Shown here: positions 46,651 to 57,950 of the stretch, in pieces
How positions within the stretch are numbered: position 1 is the stretch's first letter
How the letters are laid out: every line of letters starts with the position of its first letter
Assembly: GCF_022965805.1 (NCBI RefSeq)
Contig: NC_133110.1
Coordinates: forward strand, 27,834,668 to 27,898,667
Length of the DNA: 64,000 nt
DNA from: Primulina eburnea
Lineage: Eukaryota > Streptophyta > Magnoliopsida > Lamiales > Gesneriaceae
Reading direction: 5' to 3'
Made by a program: the position numbers and the translations under genes
Notes under the pieces: model-generated
The model's database searches: none
What the model saw: the letters and a program-made list of their open reading frames with translations, nothing else
What the model was told of the DNA's origin: nothing

Positions 46651-48633
46651 ATGGCACACTTCAGCAAGATCCCTATGTTCTCTAAGGAAGATTTTGATGA
46701 CTGGAAGATAAATGCAAGCTCATCTTGCAGCACAAGATGATGACATGTGGTATGTCATCACAGATGGTCTACTGAAAATCTTAAAGGCTAACACAGCTGT
46801 TGCTGTTACTGACGGTGCACCACAGATGGTCGAGAAATCAAGAAGTGAATGTACCAGTGAAGATAAGAAGAAAGCCAATCTTGATAATGTGGCGAAGGAT
46901 ATATTGTATAAAACTCTCGACAAGAACACCTTCAGCAAGATCAAAATGTGTTCTACTGCAAAGGATATTTGGGAGAAGCTCATCCAAATATGTGAAGGAA
47001 ATGAGCAAACAAAAGAAAAAAAACTGTCTGTAGCAATGCAGAAGTTCGAAAATCTGAAAATGAGAGCTGGTGAAACTCTAAATGAGTTTGATGAAAGATT
47101 CAGTAGCTTGGTCAATGAGCTAGCTGCTCTGGGTAAAGAGCATAGCAACAGAGAAATAGCCCTCAAGGTGATGAGAGCCTTACCCAGAGAATGGGATGTT
47201 AAAACAATGGCTATGAGAGTATCCAAAGACTTGAACAAATTGGAACTGCACGACTTATTTTCAGATCTGAAGGCCTACGAGTTCGAATTGGAAGTGAGAA
47301 GTGGAGAAGAGCCTTCAAGCCTACCCACCAAGGCTCTTGCTGCTACTGCTACTGCTTTTACTGCTACTGCCTCTACCTCTTCTACTGCTGCTGCAGTTGT
47401 ACCTCAGGCATTACCGACTGTGATCATTGATAATACAATGGAGAAGACTGCTGAACAAATCAGTAGTGATGCTATGTCCTTATTTGTAAAGAAATTCTCC
47501 AGGTTCATGAAGAAGAACCATCGAACCTATCAGGGTCCCAATCGCAACTTCAAGAAAGATTCACCATCTGGTGATATGGGATGCTTCAACTGTGAAAAGA
47601 TAGGTCACTTCATTGCTGATTGTCCTAAACCAAAGAAGGATGACCAAAAGAGAAAGGATCACAAGAGGAATGACAAAAAGTCCAGAAGAGATCGAAAAGC
47701 GATGATTGCCGAAGAAAGCAAATCTAAGTGGGCGGACTCTAGTTCTGAGTCATCTGACTCAGAAAGTCATTCCAGTGATAGTGATGCAGAAGAAGTCAAA
47801 TGTCTAATGGCAGACAATGACTCAACCTCGATATCTGGAGAGGTATTTGATTTTGACTCTAATGAATTTACACGAACTGATTTGATTGATGCACTACATG
47901 AAATGGTAAAAGAGTATTCCAGACTTTCTCAATCATTTGAAGAAGTTAAGATTGAAAATCAGAACTTAAAGAATCAGAACAGTAAGTTAACTTGCTTGCA
48001 AGTAGACAGCTGCAATGATTTACAAGTTAAGATGAGTAAATTAATAACTGAGAATGAAAGAGCCAAAGCAGATTACCAGAAGGTGCTTTCTGAAAACCAG
48101 AAGTTGTCGCTACTGGTAAATGCTTGGAACAAGTCTTCTGTTTCACTGGAAAAATGCAAGAATTACAAAAACAGTCAGGAGATAGGAGTGGTCTCGGTTT
48201 TTGTAATAATGAAGGCACTTCTGAAACGAATACTAAGCCAACACTGGATATGTGCAAAGGGAAATACATTCACTTTGTGAAATCCAGTGTGGTACAGGAA
48301 CCAGAAGTACCTACTGCTTCAGTTGAAAGGAATGTAAGTCTGACGAACAGAAGAATGCACTATGGTCTGGGTTACGTTACACCTAAGGAAAAAGTTGACC
48401 AGAGTTCTAGATTCAGAAAAGAATTCAACTCTGGAAGACAACATCCTATGAAGGTTAAAAACTACCAGTACTACAACTCTAAACCTGTTCAGAAGAGATA
48501 CAGACTGGAAAACAGAAACAGAAGGGAAGAACAACATTTTTGTATGCATACTGTTAGAAATAACCGACCTTCTGTTGCACATACATCTTTGGATACCCGA
48601 AGTACAAAGTCACCAAGAATTGTACAAATGTAG
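46651..48633 (+). pseudogene. copia copy 2 gag
   Basis: The natural ATG is at 46651 (MAHFSKIPMFSKEDFDDWKI), but a 2-bp deletion near 46709 breaks the frame. An internal ATG at 46712 reopens the rest as 522 codons. Visible parts are the helical gag domain (TAKDIWEKLIQICEGNEQ, RFSSLVNELAALGKEHSNRE), an Ala/Thr/Ser-rich stretch, zinc knuckle CFNCEKIGHFIADCP at about 47582, a basic stretch, an acidic-serine stretch and a coiled coil (KIENQNLKNQNSKL). At an A5 run near 48150 the natural sequence goes on in the -1 frame (MQELQKQSGDRSGLGF) to 48633, where a Trp codon of copy 1 (QMWVPK) is TAG. The A5 frame change is shared with copy 1, the other two breaks are private. Confidence 0.85.
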
Positions 48634-49929
48634 GTTCCCAAAGGACTGATAAGGCTTGGACCCAAATAGATTTGGGTACCAGATACTAAAATTTGTGTTT
48701 GCAGGAACAGCAGAAGGAAGCAGAAATCAGTAACTCTACATGGTATCTGGACAGTGGATGTTCCAAACACATGACTGGACAAAGAAACCTACTTTCCGAG
48801 ATAGTGGGCTGTACTGGACCAAAGATAACTTTTGGAGACAACTCAAAAGGTAAAACCATGGGTAAGGGTAAGATTATCCATGGTAACATAACTATTAATG
48901 ACGTATTACTAGTTGACAATATTTGTTACAATCTAATCAGCATTAGTCAACTATGTGATAATGGTTATTCTGTAGCTTTTCAGAAGAATTCATGTATAGT
49001 TAGAGATTCTGCTGAAACTACTTGTTAACCGGAAAGAGAGAAGACAATACTTACAGAGTCTCTTGGAACTCAAATCATGTCAATACTCCTACATGCTTAG
49101 TTGCTTCTCTTAGCAATAAACACTGGCTATGGCACAAGAAATTGAATCATCTGAATTTCAAGTCAATCAATTATCTCAAGAAGCAGAATATAGTTGATGG
49201 ATTACCTGACATTAATTTCGTTAAAAATCATGTTTGTTCTGCTTGTCAGCTTGGGAAACAGATAAGATCCAGTTTCAAGACCAAAGATAGCAAATCAACT
49301 TCAAGATGTCTGGAACTACTGCATATGGATCTATTTGGTCCTATCCCCATCATGAGCTTAGGGGGAATGAAATATACTCTTGTTGTTAGTGATGATTTTT
49401 CTAGATTCACTTGGGTAATCTTTCTCGCAGGAAAAGATCAAACCAGTAGTCTCTTGATCAAGCTTCTGAAAAGATTCAAAATGAAAAATCTACTACCATC
49501 ATTAAAATCTGAAGTGATCGGGGCACTGAATTCACTAACAAGTATCTTGAGTTATATTTGAATGAGCAGGGGATTCATCATGAATATTCAGCTGCCAGAA
49601 CTCCTCAACAAAACGGAGTAGCTGAGAGGAGAAATAGAACTCTAAAAGAAGCATCTAGAACAATGCTAGCAGATGCAGACATTTCTCAGCGCTTCTGGGC
49701 TGAAGCTATCAATACTGCTTGTTACACGCAAAACAGATCTATGGTCAACAAAAGACACAACCAGACTCCTTATGAAATATGGAAAGGAAAGAAGCCCAAT
49801 GTATCTTATTTTAATGTGTTTGGTTGCAAATGTTTTGTACTAAATAATGGCAAAAATCATTTGACGGCATTTGACTCAAAATCAGATGCTGGAATATTTC
49901 TTGGTTACTCTGCTGTAAGCAGAGCTTTT

Positions 49930-51839
49930 TGTAATGCCCAAGAATTATCATTGATAGAAAGAAATCTGAAAATTTTGGGCCAAGCAGGACCGCACCCGCG
50001 GTCTGGGAAGTCCCGCACCCGCGGTTGGAATAAGAAATGAAATATTTTTACAGTAGCAGTGGCGCATATGCGCGGAAAAAAGTGGCGCATATGCGCGACA
50101 CCTACAGTAGCATCGGCGCACATGCGCGGAAAGAAGCGGCGCATATGCGCGACACCTCCAGAAACTTTGGCGCACATGCGCGAGAAAAATCGCGCATATG
50201 CGCGCAGTATAATTTTCCGAGACATATGTCTCGCGCATATGCGCGAGTTCAGGACGCGCATATGCGCGAGAAGTCCAGCATGCACAATATTTTGACACAT
50301 GGCAAGGACTATATAAGGTGTATCATAACTCATTCTTCTCCATTGTTAGCTAAGGATCACCGAGATATTTCCAGAGAAAGAGCTTCAACCTTTCTTTCAT
50401 CTCATTGAGCTTGTACAAGATTTAGCCACCCGAATTTAGTTCCAATTTCGGTTTTGAACTCCTTGCATCAAAGGCTATCAAAGGATGTAAGTTTCCTTCA
50501 ATTACAACATGTTTTGATTCATATGTGTTGGGAGAATTATGATTTGAGTTAAGAAATATGTTCTTATGATTATAAGGATTGTAGATTTGAAACCGGAACA
50601 AAGAAATGATATCGAACTCAATTGTGATGAGTTTTAGCATATATTGACATGAGATTATGCAGATTTTGAGATCTTGACATAGATATTATGATAATTATGA
50701 GTTGAGAATTGTACAATGTTGAATTTGATTAAACAGTATCGAAGAATTATGTCGTTATGCCGTCGATTTATATCGAGATTGATTAAGAATTGTATAAGAC
50801 TTGTTGTGAGTTGTTTGTTGATATGGTATCTATCAACAATTGTCATTTCAGATTTGGAGTGACAGAGTTGGTATCTTGACTTCGAGACTTCGATTTATTT
50901 CACAACAAGAAAGGTATAAGCCATGTTTGTTTGGGAAGCCACAACTCAAATAAGATATTATTTGAGTTTCCCAACCAAAACCACATACTAGAATTATTGT
51001 ATATATGGTAGCATGTTTATGAATTGTTTATAGAATTATATTCAAATCTTGTAACATGATTATGCTTTGATTATAGAATTGTATTCAAGCATATAAGATC
51101 ATTGTGATATTCAGATATGAATATGAGCATGCTTTGTTTACAGATTGATATTCATTGCATTTAAGATAGGAGAGTCGTTGACAGCCATTGTCACATATCT
51201 AGATGTTCGGTGTATCTCAGCTTAGGAGCAGCGCTGACTCCTATTGCAGCCGTTGATACAGCTCAGACCAAAGTCTAGGAATAAGACGTACAGTCACCCC
51301 GAGTGGGAGGGTAGGTGACAGCCATTGACGTCTTATTCACACCGGGATCCCTAGAGTTCTAGTCGAGTCGAGTCCAGACATGGTTTGATTCGCATTGCAT
51401 TGCATGTTTATATGGATAACATTCATAACAGCATGTTTCATGTTTTAGTTTGATTATATGCATGTATACATGTTTATACTGGGATTTGTTCTCACGGGAG
51501 TTTCCGGCTATTGTTATGTTTGTATGTGTGCATAACAACAGGTGGGGCAGGATCTGGGTCACGCAGAGGATGAGAGATGGACATAGCGTGGTGATCTCGG
51601 GCATAGCAGAAGAACTAGTAGTTGTACTTTTGACATGTACTGTATTTAATTACTAGTTGAGAATGGATGAAACAAGACATATTGTACCTTATGTTTGTAT
51701 ATTATGTTGTTAAATAACATAGACTTCTCTTGTTTAGCTTTCATGTAGGTTAATGTTAAAAGCAAAAAAATTTGACCCACTTTTTATACTAACGATCCAT
51801 TAAATCCCAAAGAAAAGATTTAGAGCCCGGGTCCCCACA
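49930..51839 (+). mobile_element. solo Ty3-type LTR inside copia pol
   Basis: It is 1910 bp, begins TGTAATGCCCAAG and ends CGGGTCCCCACA, and is flanked by 5-bp duplications CTTTT (49925-49929 and 51840-51844). Removing it and one duplication restores continuity with copy 1. Its ends resemble the LTRs at 23495-25282 and 62486. It contains a palindrome array (50062-50267) and a TATA-like tatataag near 50310. The rest has no supported gene. A solo LTR arises by recombination between the two LTRs of a full element. Confidence 0.95.
50062..50267. repeat. eight GCGCATATGCGC-type palindromes upstream of the LTR TATA box
   Basis: Twelve-base palindromes start at 50062, 50085, 50116, 50139, 50170, 50192, 50233 and 50256. 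Six are GCGCATATGCGC and two (50116, 50170) are GCGCACATGCGC. Spacing alternates about 23 and 31, i.e. a 54-bp unit carrying two motifs. A further 14-bp palindrome gagacatatgtctc lies at 50219-50232. The TATA-like box is about 40 bp downstream. Translations of this block are meaningless repeats. Confidence 0.95.
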
Positions 51840-54155
51840 CTTTTAGAATCTTCAACAATAGAACTCTTAATGTTGAAGAATCGATTCATGTTGTCTTCGA
51901 TGAAGACAGCAGTGCTGAAATTTCTAACATGTCTGATTTAAGTAACAGGTTAGACAGGATTCACTTGGAAATTGACAGTGAAGATGATGTAGAAGCAAAT
52001 ACCAAGGATCTTCAAAATCCAGAACCAGACATTCCAATAGTGGAACCAGAAGTACAGACTTTGGATCTACCAATACCAGCAGAAGATGTTCAAGAACCTA
52101 CTACTGGTTCTGTAGAAAACAATCTTAACATATCAAATCAGGAAGATGTCCATTCAAATCCGTTTATCTTGAGAAAATCTCATCCTCCATCATTGGTTAT
52201 TGGTAATCCAGCAGCGCCGTTGAGAACCAGAAGGCAAATGCTTAATGAATACATGCATGCTGCTTTTATATCTCAGGATGAACCAAAGAAGATTGAAGAA
52301 GCTCTTCTGGATCCTAGTTGGATTGAAGCCATGCAAGAAGAGCTGAATCAATTCAAACGTAATGAAGTTTGGTTTCTAGTACCTAGACCATCTCATCAAG
52401 CTGTCGTTGGAACTCGGTGGGTATTCAGAAACAAACTCGATGAAGAAGGCACAGTGGTGAGAAATAAAGCTAGATTGGTAGCTCAAGGCTTCAGACAAGA
52501 AGAAGGCATAGACTTTGATGAGACTTATGCACCAGTAGCAAGGCTCGAAGCAATCATAATATTCTTAGCCTTTGCTACTTTCAATAATTTCAAAGTATAT
52601 CAAATGGATGTGAAAAGTGCTTTTCTAAATGATCTTTTACAAGAAGAAGTATACGTCGAACAACCTCCAGGTTTTATCGATCATTTCTCTCCGCATCATG
52701 TATTTAAATTACACAAAGCATTATATGGTCTAAAACAGGCACCTAGAGCTTGGTATGACACTCTATCACAATTTCTTATTGATCATGATTTTACCATCGG
52801 AGCAGTAGATAAAACTTTATTTACTTTAGTCAAGAATAAGCACATTCTTTTAGTACAGATCTATGTTGATGATATTATTTTTGGGTCAACTAACCCCAAA
52901 TTATGTGCAAAGTTTGGAAAATTGATGCAGGATAAATTTGAAATGAGTATGATGGGAGAATTAACATTCTTCCTAGGATTACAGATTAAGCAATCAGAGA
53001 CTGGAATCTTTATAAATCAAGCCAAGTACACCAAGGAGCTTCTGAAAAAGTTTGGAATGGAAGCATGCTCTGCTGCTTCTACTCCAATGAGCTCATCTAT
53101 TAAGCTTGATAAAGATGAAAGTGGTATTCCAGTAGAGGTAACTCAGTATCGAGGTCTTATTGGTTTTTTATTATATTTAACTGCCAGTAGACCAGATATC
53201 ATGTTTGCTGTTTGCATTTGTGCTAGATTTCAATCTAACCCCAAACAATCTCATTATATTGCTGCTAAACGTATTTTGAAGTACTTGAAAGGAACTCAAA
53301 ATGTCGGCTTATGGTATCCCAATGATTCATCGTTAAATCTTATTGGATATTCAGATGCTGATTATGCAGGTTGCAAACTAGACCGAAAAAGCACAAGTGG
53401 TTTTTGTCAATTTCTTGGTGATAGGCTGATATCCTGGTTTAGCAAGAAACAGACTTCCATAGCCACATCTACTGCAGAAGCAGAATATCTGGCTGCTGGA
53501 AGCTGCTGCTCTCAGATACTGTGGATTCAACGACAGTTAAGAGACTATGGGATTCAAGCCTCCGAATCACCTATATTCTGTGACAATACCAGTGCAATTG
53601 CAATCACACAAAATCCAGTACTTCATTCCAGAACGAAGCACATAGACATCAGACATCACTTTATTAGAGATCATGTGCAGAAGAAGAACATTCGTCTGGA
53701 ATATGTTTCTACTAATCAACAAACAGCAGATATCTTCACGAAACCCTTACCAGAAAATAAGTTTTCTTACTTTCGTAATTCTCTTGGTTTGATAGATTTA
53801 ACTTGACTATTTTCTGATATCTTAGTTAAACTTCTATTATTACTTGATTGTTATCGCATTGAACTAACAGTAAGATATTTGCAGAAAAGCAGAAGAGAAA
53901 AGTCAGATAAGCAAACTGGAATTTTATTAGAAACCATTTCAGTACATTATTCGATGCAAAAGTAAAAACAGTAGATCTTCTATGCTATTTAACCAGTAGC
54001 GTTACATGTAGCGTTTGTCTTCTGTAGTAGGAGCTCTCTGATATTTTCTTGCAAAGTACTTCAACAGGAAAAAGATGGTCTTCTTCGAAGAGAAAGGCCA
54101 AGAAAGAATCTAGCAAGCTTAGGTCTTGTCAGCACTAATGTAATTTTTATATGCC

Positions 54156-54413
54156 TTACAGGGCATCAGAGAGGATTTCAGCATCATCAATCCACCAGCA
54201 CTCTCTTATTGCATTAGCATGATTCTGGAAGAAATCGATGCTACATTTCAAACTCAATCGAAGCAAAAGATCTGCTTGACTATGGAAACTACAACTCCAG
54301 GAGTGTATTTCAAGGATCATTACAAAATTAATGATACCCTCAAAATTCTCTCTGGACAATTTTGCTTCATCTCCTGAATCAAACTCTAACTCTCTTTTTA
54401 CTTGAGTTTTCAT
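54156..54413 (-). CDS. conserved antisense ORF in copia copy 2, unknown
   Basis: It is the 85-codon counterpart of 35108-35365, again opposite to the element and between pol and ORF3. It begins MKTQVKRELEFDSGDEAKLS. Differences from the copy 1 protein are K/N, I/N, P/Q, K/N and V/A, plus two silent changes. The TATA box TATAAATA is kept 32 nt farther on the minus strand (54446-54453), and AATAAA is kept downstream (about 53920). Pol and gag of these copies have collected breaks, whereas this ORF has none in either copy; being short, that alone is weak evidence. No family is recognised. Confidence 0.5.
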   Translation of the reverse strand: MKTQVKRELEFDSGDEAKLSRENFEGIINFVMILEIHSWSCSFHSQADLLLRLSLKCSIDFFQNHANAIRECWWIDDAEILSDAL

Positions 54414-54445
54414 TTTTTTGTTTAACTTCGTTCAAGATATGCAAG

Positions 54446-54453
54446 TATTTATA
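54446..54453 (-). promoter_or_regulatory. TATA box of the antisense unit, copy 2
   Basis: The minus strand reads TATAAATA, at the same place relative to the antisense ATG as in copy 1. Confidence 0.55.
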
Positions 54454-55013
54454 GAGGGAACAAAGACTCTTGTGAATCGCAAGATTGCGACTGTTCATTT
54501 TCAACGGCTCAGATTGAGAGATGGCCAAGAGTCACTTGTCGCAATTATGACCACTTATTAATTGCATTTACCGAGGGGGGACAGTATCTTAGTCAGACTA
54601 AGAGTTTGACACCTTTTCAGAAAACAGATAGGATGTTTGTCTTTTCGATAAAACTACAAGTCTGCTGGTTTTGACAAAGTGCTCACATATTTCAGCACCC
54701 TGAAACTTCCAGCAGACGTTATCATAAAATGACAAATCCTTTTCTGATCTCTTTTAGTAACCGTCTGGACAGCCCGCTCTTTTTCAAAATTTTCAAAATC
54801 ATTCGTCTTTCTGACAGTTTCTGCAAAACTTTTCAAACACTCAACCAAGGACATACTGACACGTGTCTTTATGTTTATTTGACGGCTGCATATCTATTGC
54901 ATATTTCACATTTTCACCTTTACTGTTTCATAACTATCGCTATTCAGCTACTGCTTTCTCTATATCCTCAACTAACTACTGCAAAATCTGTCTGATCTCA
55001 TCTGCATACAGAA

Positions 55014-57839
55014 ATGGCTGGAGCATACACTCTTAACGCTTATCAAGTTAACTTTGCTTCCGTTCTCAACATCAAGGATGAGAATCTCGTGAAAATGCTT
55101 AAGGACATTGAAATATCCGGACTCAGAAAATTCCTGGAAGCGCCAGCAGTTATTTACAAAAATTCTCTTCTGGAATTTTACGCTAAAGCAACAGTGCATG
55201 AAGGAAGGATTGTTCATACTCAAGGAGATGTTTCTATCTCTATTGATGCCGCACACCTAGGAGCAACCTTCCTCCTTCCACTTTCAGGTACATCTGAACT
55301 CTCTGATATTTCCAAGACAGATATTTCTGTTGCACTCAGCTCTTTCTCAGCATCTGGAGAAGAAGTGTCTCCTTCCTGTCACAAGAAATTGCTCAAAATA
55401 GAGTATCAGATTCTGGCCGATATTGTGGCTAAAGCTATTTTGATCAAAGCTGGCACCTTCGACAAGTTGACGAAGGAGAAAGTTCAAGTAATGACTGCCA
55501 TCTCTAAGGGGATTAAGGTGGACTGGAGTCATTTTATTTTCAGAATTATGAAGGATATGGTTATTCGGAAGAGTTCTGGTTTCACTGTTCAGATCAGCGT
55601 TATGCTCAAGGATGCTGGTTTCGCATCTACCAGTGATCTAGAGGCTACTTCAGTCACCATGATCGATGCTGCAAATGTACTGGCTTTAAGGCCTAAGCCA
55701 ACAGTGGCGGAGTTTGTTGCGTTGAAGAAGGAAATTGGGGAAACTGCTTCTGAGGCTCCAAAACCTCAAAAGAAAATTTCAAAGAAACGAGTGGTTATTT
55801 CAACGGTTTCAGACAAGACAGCATCAGAAGAGTCTGCTGCTGCTGTTCAACCAGCAGTGCCAACCCCAGCCAAGAAGAAACCGCGCACCATTCTTAAGAT
55901 TAAAAAGACAGCAACACTGTCTGAAATTGAGAAAGTACCTATTCGACAGGTCTTTCCAGAAGCGGTTCCTTCTGCTCGATCAACTGCTTCTTCGACTGCA
56001 CACGCTACTGCGTCTGTTTCAGCACCTTCTACTGCTACTGTGTTTAAACCAACATCTGGAATAGTTATTCGAGAACCAGCAAGCGGGTCTTCTGCTTTTC
56101 GACCCATCGTGCCTATTTCATCTTCTGACAAAGGCAAAGGGAAAATGGTTGAAGAACCACCTATTTTTGGTCACAAGACCACTGTCACCACCGACGTTGA
56201 TCTTCATCTAGCCGAGATTGAGACCTCTGCAGACGATGACATGAAATTCTTTGATGAATGGAATACTGTCCGACTATTCCACTCTTTTGATTACTTCAAA
56301 ACAAAAGGGAATTATAGCAAGATGATGAATGCAGAAAGGAAGATTTTTCAGCTGGCAAAAACAGAAAATGTGATCGAGGCATTGCGAAGAAGAAATTTTA
56401 TCCTCGATCAGCTGAAATGTCAGAAATTAGAATCGGTTCTGAAAGTTCTTCAATCAAATTTTGATCCTGCTGTTCCTACTGCTGTTCAGGATCAAAATGT
56501 TATTATGATTCTATCTGACAGGTTAAAGCAGATGAGTGAGCAACTTCTTGCTCAAGAACAAGGCTTTGGAGAGCCTATTGTCTATCATGTTGGCCTTGTC
56601 CCGATCTTTCAACAGAATCAGACAGTTGAGGAAAGGACTGCAGCCTCCCCAAAGGCTGCTGCTCTTAGTACTCCTGCATCTCCGACTAGGCACATTCAGT
56701 CCTCATCACTATTGTCCGTGCATGAACTGGCTTCAGTTGAGGAAGTCATTGAATCGAGTGTCCCTACTGTCTCTACTACTCTGGAAGCAGCACCGGCTAC
56801 TTCGTTGCCACCCTCTGTTTTTCCTACCCCAGGGCAACAATTAGCAGAACCAGATGCTACTTCTTTACTGCCGAATTTAGAGATGTTTTCTGCTGCTCAT
56901 CAAGCAGAAATGAACATTCTTCTGGAACAGCCTTCTGCACCTTCTACTGAAGCACCTTCAGATTCACAGGCTGTTCTTGTACCAATGGAAGAAGCTTTGG
57001 CCTCTGACTTGGCCATTCCTACTGAAGATATTACTCTTCCTCTGGTTGCTGTTGAACCTACTGTTTCTGCTATTCCAGCAGAAAGCACAGCAGACCCTGC
57101 TCCTTCTACTGCCTTGATGGATGCTAATCTTGCTTCTACTGCGTTAACTGTCTCTCTTCCTGTTTTTACTGAGACGAACTCTCGTCTTTCTGAGATTAAA
57201 CAACGCATTCTGGCGCGAAATCCCTCCCCGGAATCAGATACATTTAACCTGGAACATCAGATTCAGTTTCTACAAACCGAACTCAACAACGTCTCTGATT
57301 TAGTGAAACGTATATCTAGTGAAAACCTTACGGAATTCAGTGGTGCTCAATCTTTCAGAGAACGAATGGGCAAACACATCTATAACACTAAGGAGACCGT
57401 AGACAAGATGTATGCTGAAACCGTCGTTTTCAGACAAGCTATCTCGAGAACTCACGGCACCCTCATGCTTACTCAAAATGATATACTCACTCGAATCACT
57501 GAGCATGATGATCTCTTTCGATCACTGTCTACTTCTGTGGAACTTTTGGATGCCAAGATTGACTCTCAAAATCAATCTATCACTGCATTAGATAATCGCA
57601 TCTCTTCTCAGACCCCGTATCTGGAGATGCTGACCGATGGCATTCAAAATATTTCCGGCAGACTGAATGATCTCTTTACCCATGTGGTTGCCGATGATGC
57701 CAAAAAGGGGGAAGATAGAGGAGATAGAGGAGATCAAGCAGGAGCTAGGCAAACAGAAGATGAGTCTGAATCTTCTAACAGAAGAGATCAAGAACCTCAG
57801 AATGAAGAAATCATTTACAGAGATATTGGAACCGATTGA
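55014..57839 (+). CDS. third ORF of the SIRE-like copia element (941 residues)
   Basis: This intact ORF lies 1.2 kb after pol and ends 111 nt before the 3' LTR. About 1-235 looks folded (MAGAYTLNAYQVNFASVLNI, GATFLLPLSGTSEL, HKKLLKIEYQILADIVAKAI); it recalls a domain often annotated in plants as a putative transposon-associated protein. About 240-400 is a Lys-rich then Ser/Ala/Thr-rich linker (KPQKKISKKRVVIS). About 405-510 is a second folded stretch (DEWNTVRLFHSFDYFK, MMNAERKIFQLAKTENVIEA). About 540-730 is Pro/Ser/Thr/Ala-rich. About 740-890 is helical and coiled-coil-like (EHQIQFLQTELNNVSDLVKR, LDAKIDSQNQSITALDNRI). The end is acidic (EEIIYRDIGTD). SIRE elements are known for an env-like ORF here, but I see no signal peptide or membrane segment, so I do not call it an envelope. 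Function unknown. Confidence 0.85.
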   Translation: MAGAYTLNAYQVNFASVLNIKDENLVKMLKDIEISGLRKFLEAPAVIYKNSLLEFYAKATVHEGRIVHTQGDVSISIDAAHLGATFLLPLSGTSELSDISKTDISVALSSFSASGEEVSPSCHKKLLKIEYQILADIVAKAILIKAGTFDKLTKEKVQVMTAISKGIKVDWSHFIFRIMKDMVIRKSSGFTVQISVMLKDAGFASTSDLEATSVTMIDAANVLALRPKPTVAEFVALKKEIGETASEAPKPQKKISKKRVVISTVSDKTASEESAAAVQPAVPTPAKKKPRTILKIKKTATLSEIEKVPIRQVFPEAVPSARSTASSTAHATASVSAPSTATVFKPTSGIVIREPASGSSAFRPIVPISSSDKGKGKMVEEPPIFGHKTTVTTDVDLHLAEIETSADDDMKFFDEWNTVRLFHSFDYFKTKGNYSKMMNAERKIFQLAKTENVIEALRRRNFILDQLKCQKLESVLKVLQSNFDPAVPTAVQDQNVIMILSDRLKQMSEQLLAQEQGFGEPIVYHVGLVPIFQQNQTVEERTAASPKAAALSTPASPTRHIQSSSLLSVHELASVEEVIESSVPTVSTTLEAAPATSLPPSVFPTPGQQLAEPDATSLLPNLEMFSAAHQAEMNILLEQPSAPSTEAPSDSQAVLVPMEEALASDLAIPTEDITLPLVAVEPTVSAIPAESTADPAPSTALMDANLASTALTVSLPVFTETNSRLSEIKQRILARNPSPESDTFNLEHQIQFLQTELNNVSDLVKRISSENLTEFSGAQSFRERMGKHIYNTKETVDKMYAETVVFRQAISRTHGTLMLTQNDILTRITEHDDLFRSLSTSVELLDAKIDSQNQSITALDNRISSQTPYLEMLTDGIQNISGRLNDLFTHVVADDAKKGEDRGDRGDQAGARQTEDESESSNRRDQEPQNEEIIYRDIGTD

Positions 57840-57938
57840 TTTTTTTACTTTGATGCTTTATTAACTTTATCCTTTTTGTTTAAATGATTATCTGTTTTAC
57901 TTAACGACTTTCTACTGTTTAGGTTTTGGCATCACCAC

Positions 57939-57949
57939 AAAGGGGGAAA
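57939..57949 (+). promoter_or_regulatory. polypurine tract of copia copy 2
   Basis: AAAGGGGGAAA directly before the 3' LTR primes plus-strand synthesis in this family. The copy 1 counterpart is at 31587-31598. Confidence 0.85.
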
Positions 57950-57950
57950 T

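Larger units (their letters stand above)
48693..53806 (+). pseudogene. copia copy 2 pol, frameshifted and split by a solo LTR
   Basis: Protease [15 protein letters not shown] is near 48737. A small deletion near 49020 shifts the frame. Integrase zinc finger ([15 protein letters not shown]) and [14 protein letters not shown] follow, then a one-base deletion near 49475 shifts the frame before the RSDQG motif. Integrase continues ([13 protein letters not shown]) to 49929, where a solo LTR is inserted; coding resumes at 51840 ([13 protein letters not shown]). From there 53806 is reached without a break, covering RT ([30 protein letters not shown] at about 52862) and RNase H ([31 protein letters not shown]). 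RT and RNase H are thus intact here but not in copy 1. Confidence 0.92.

Noticed and set aside
50037..50408. Overlapping ORFs of 78-142 codons on both strands around the palindromes
   Set aside because: GCGCATATGCGC repeats translate to repeated AHMR/YAR motifs in several frames; this is composition and not a gene.
55014..57839. Calling the copia third ORF an envelope gene
   Set aside because: No signal peptide, membrane segment or furin-like site is visible.
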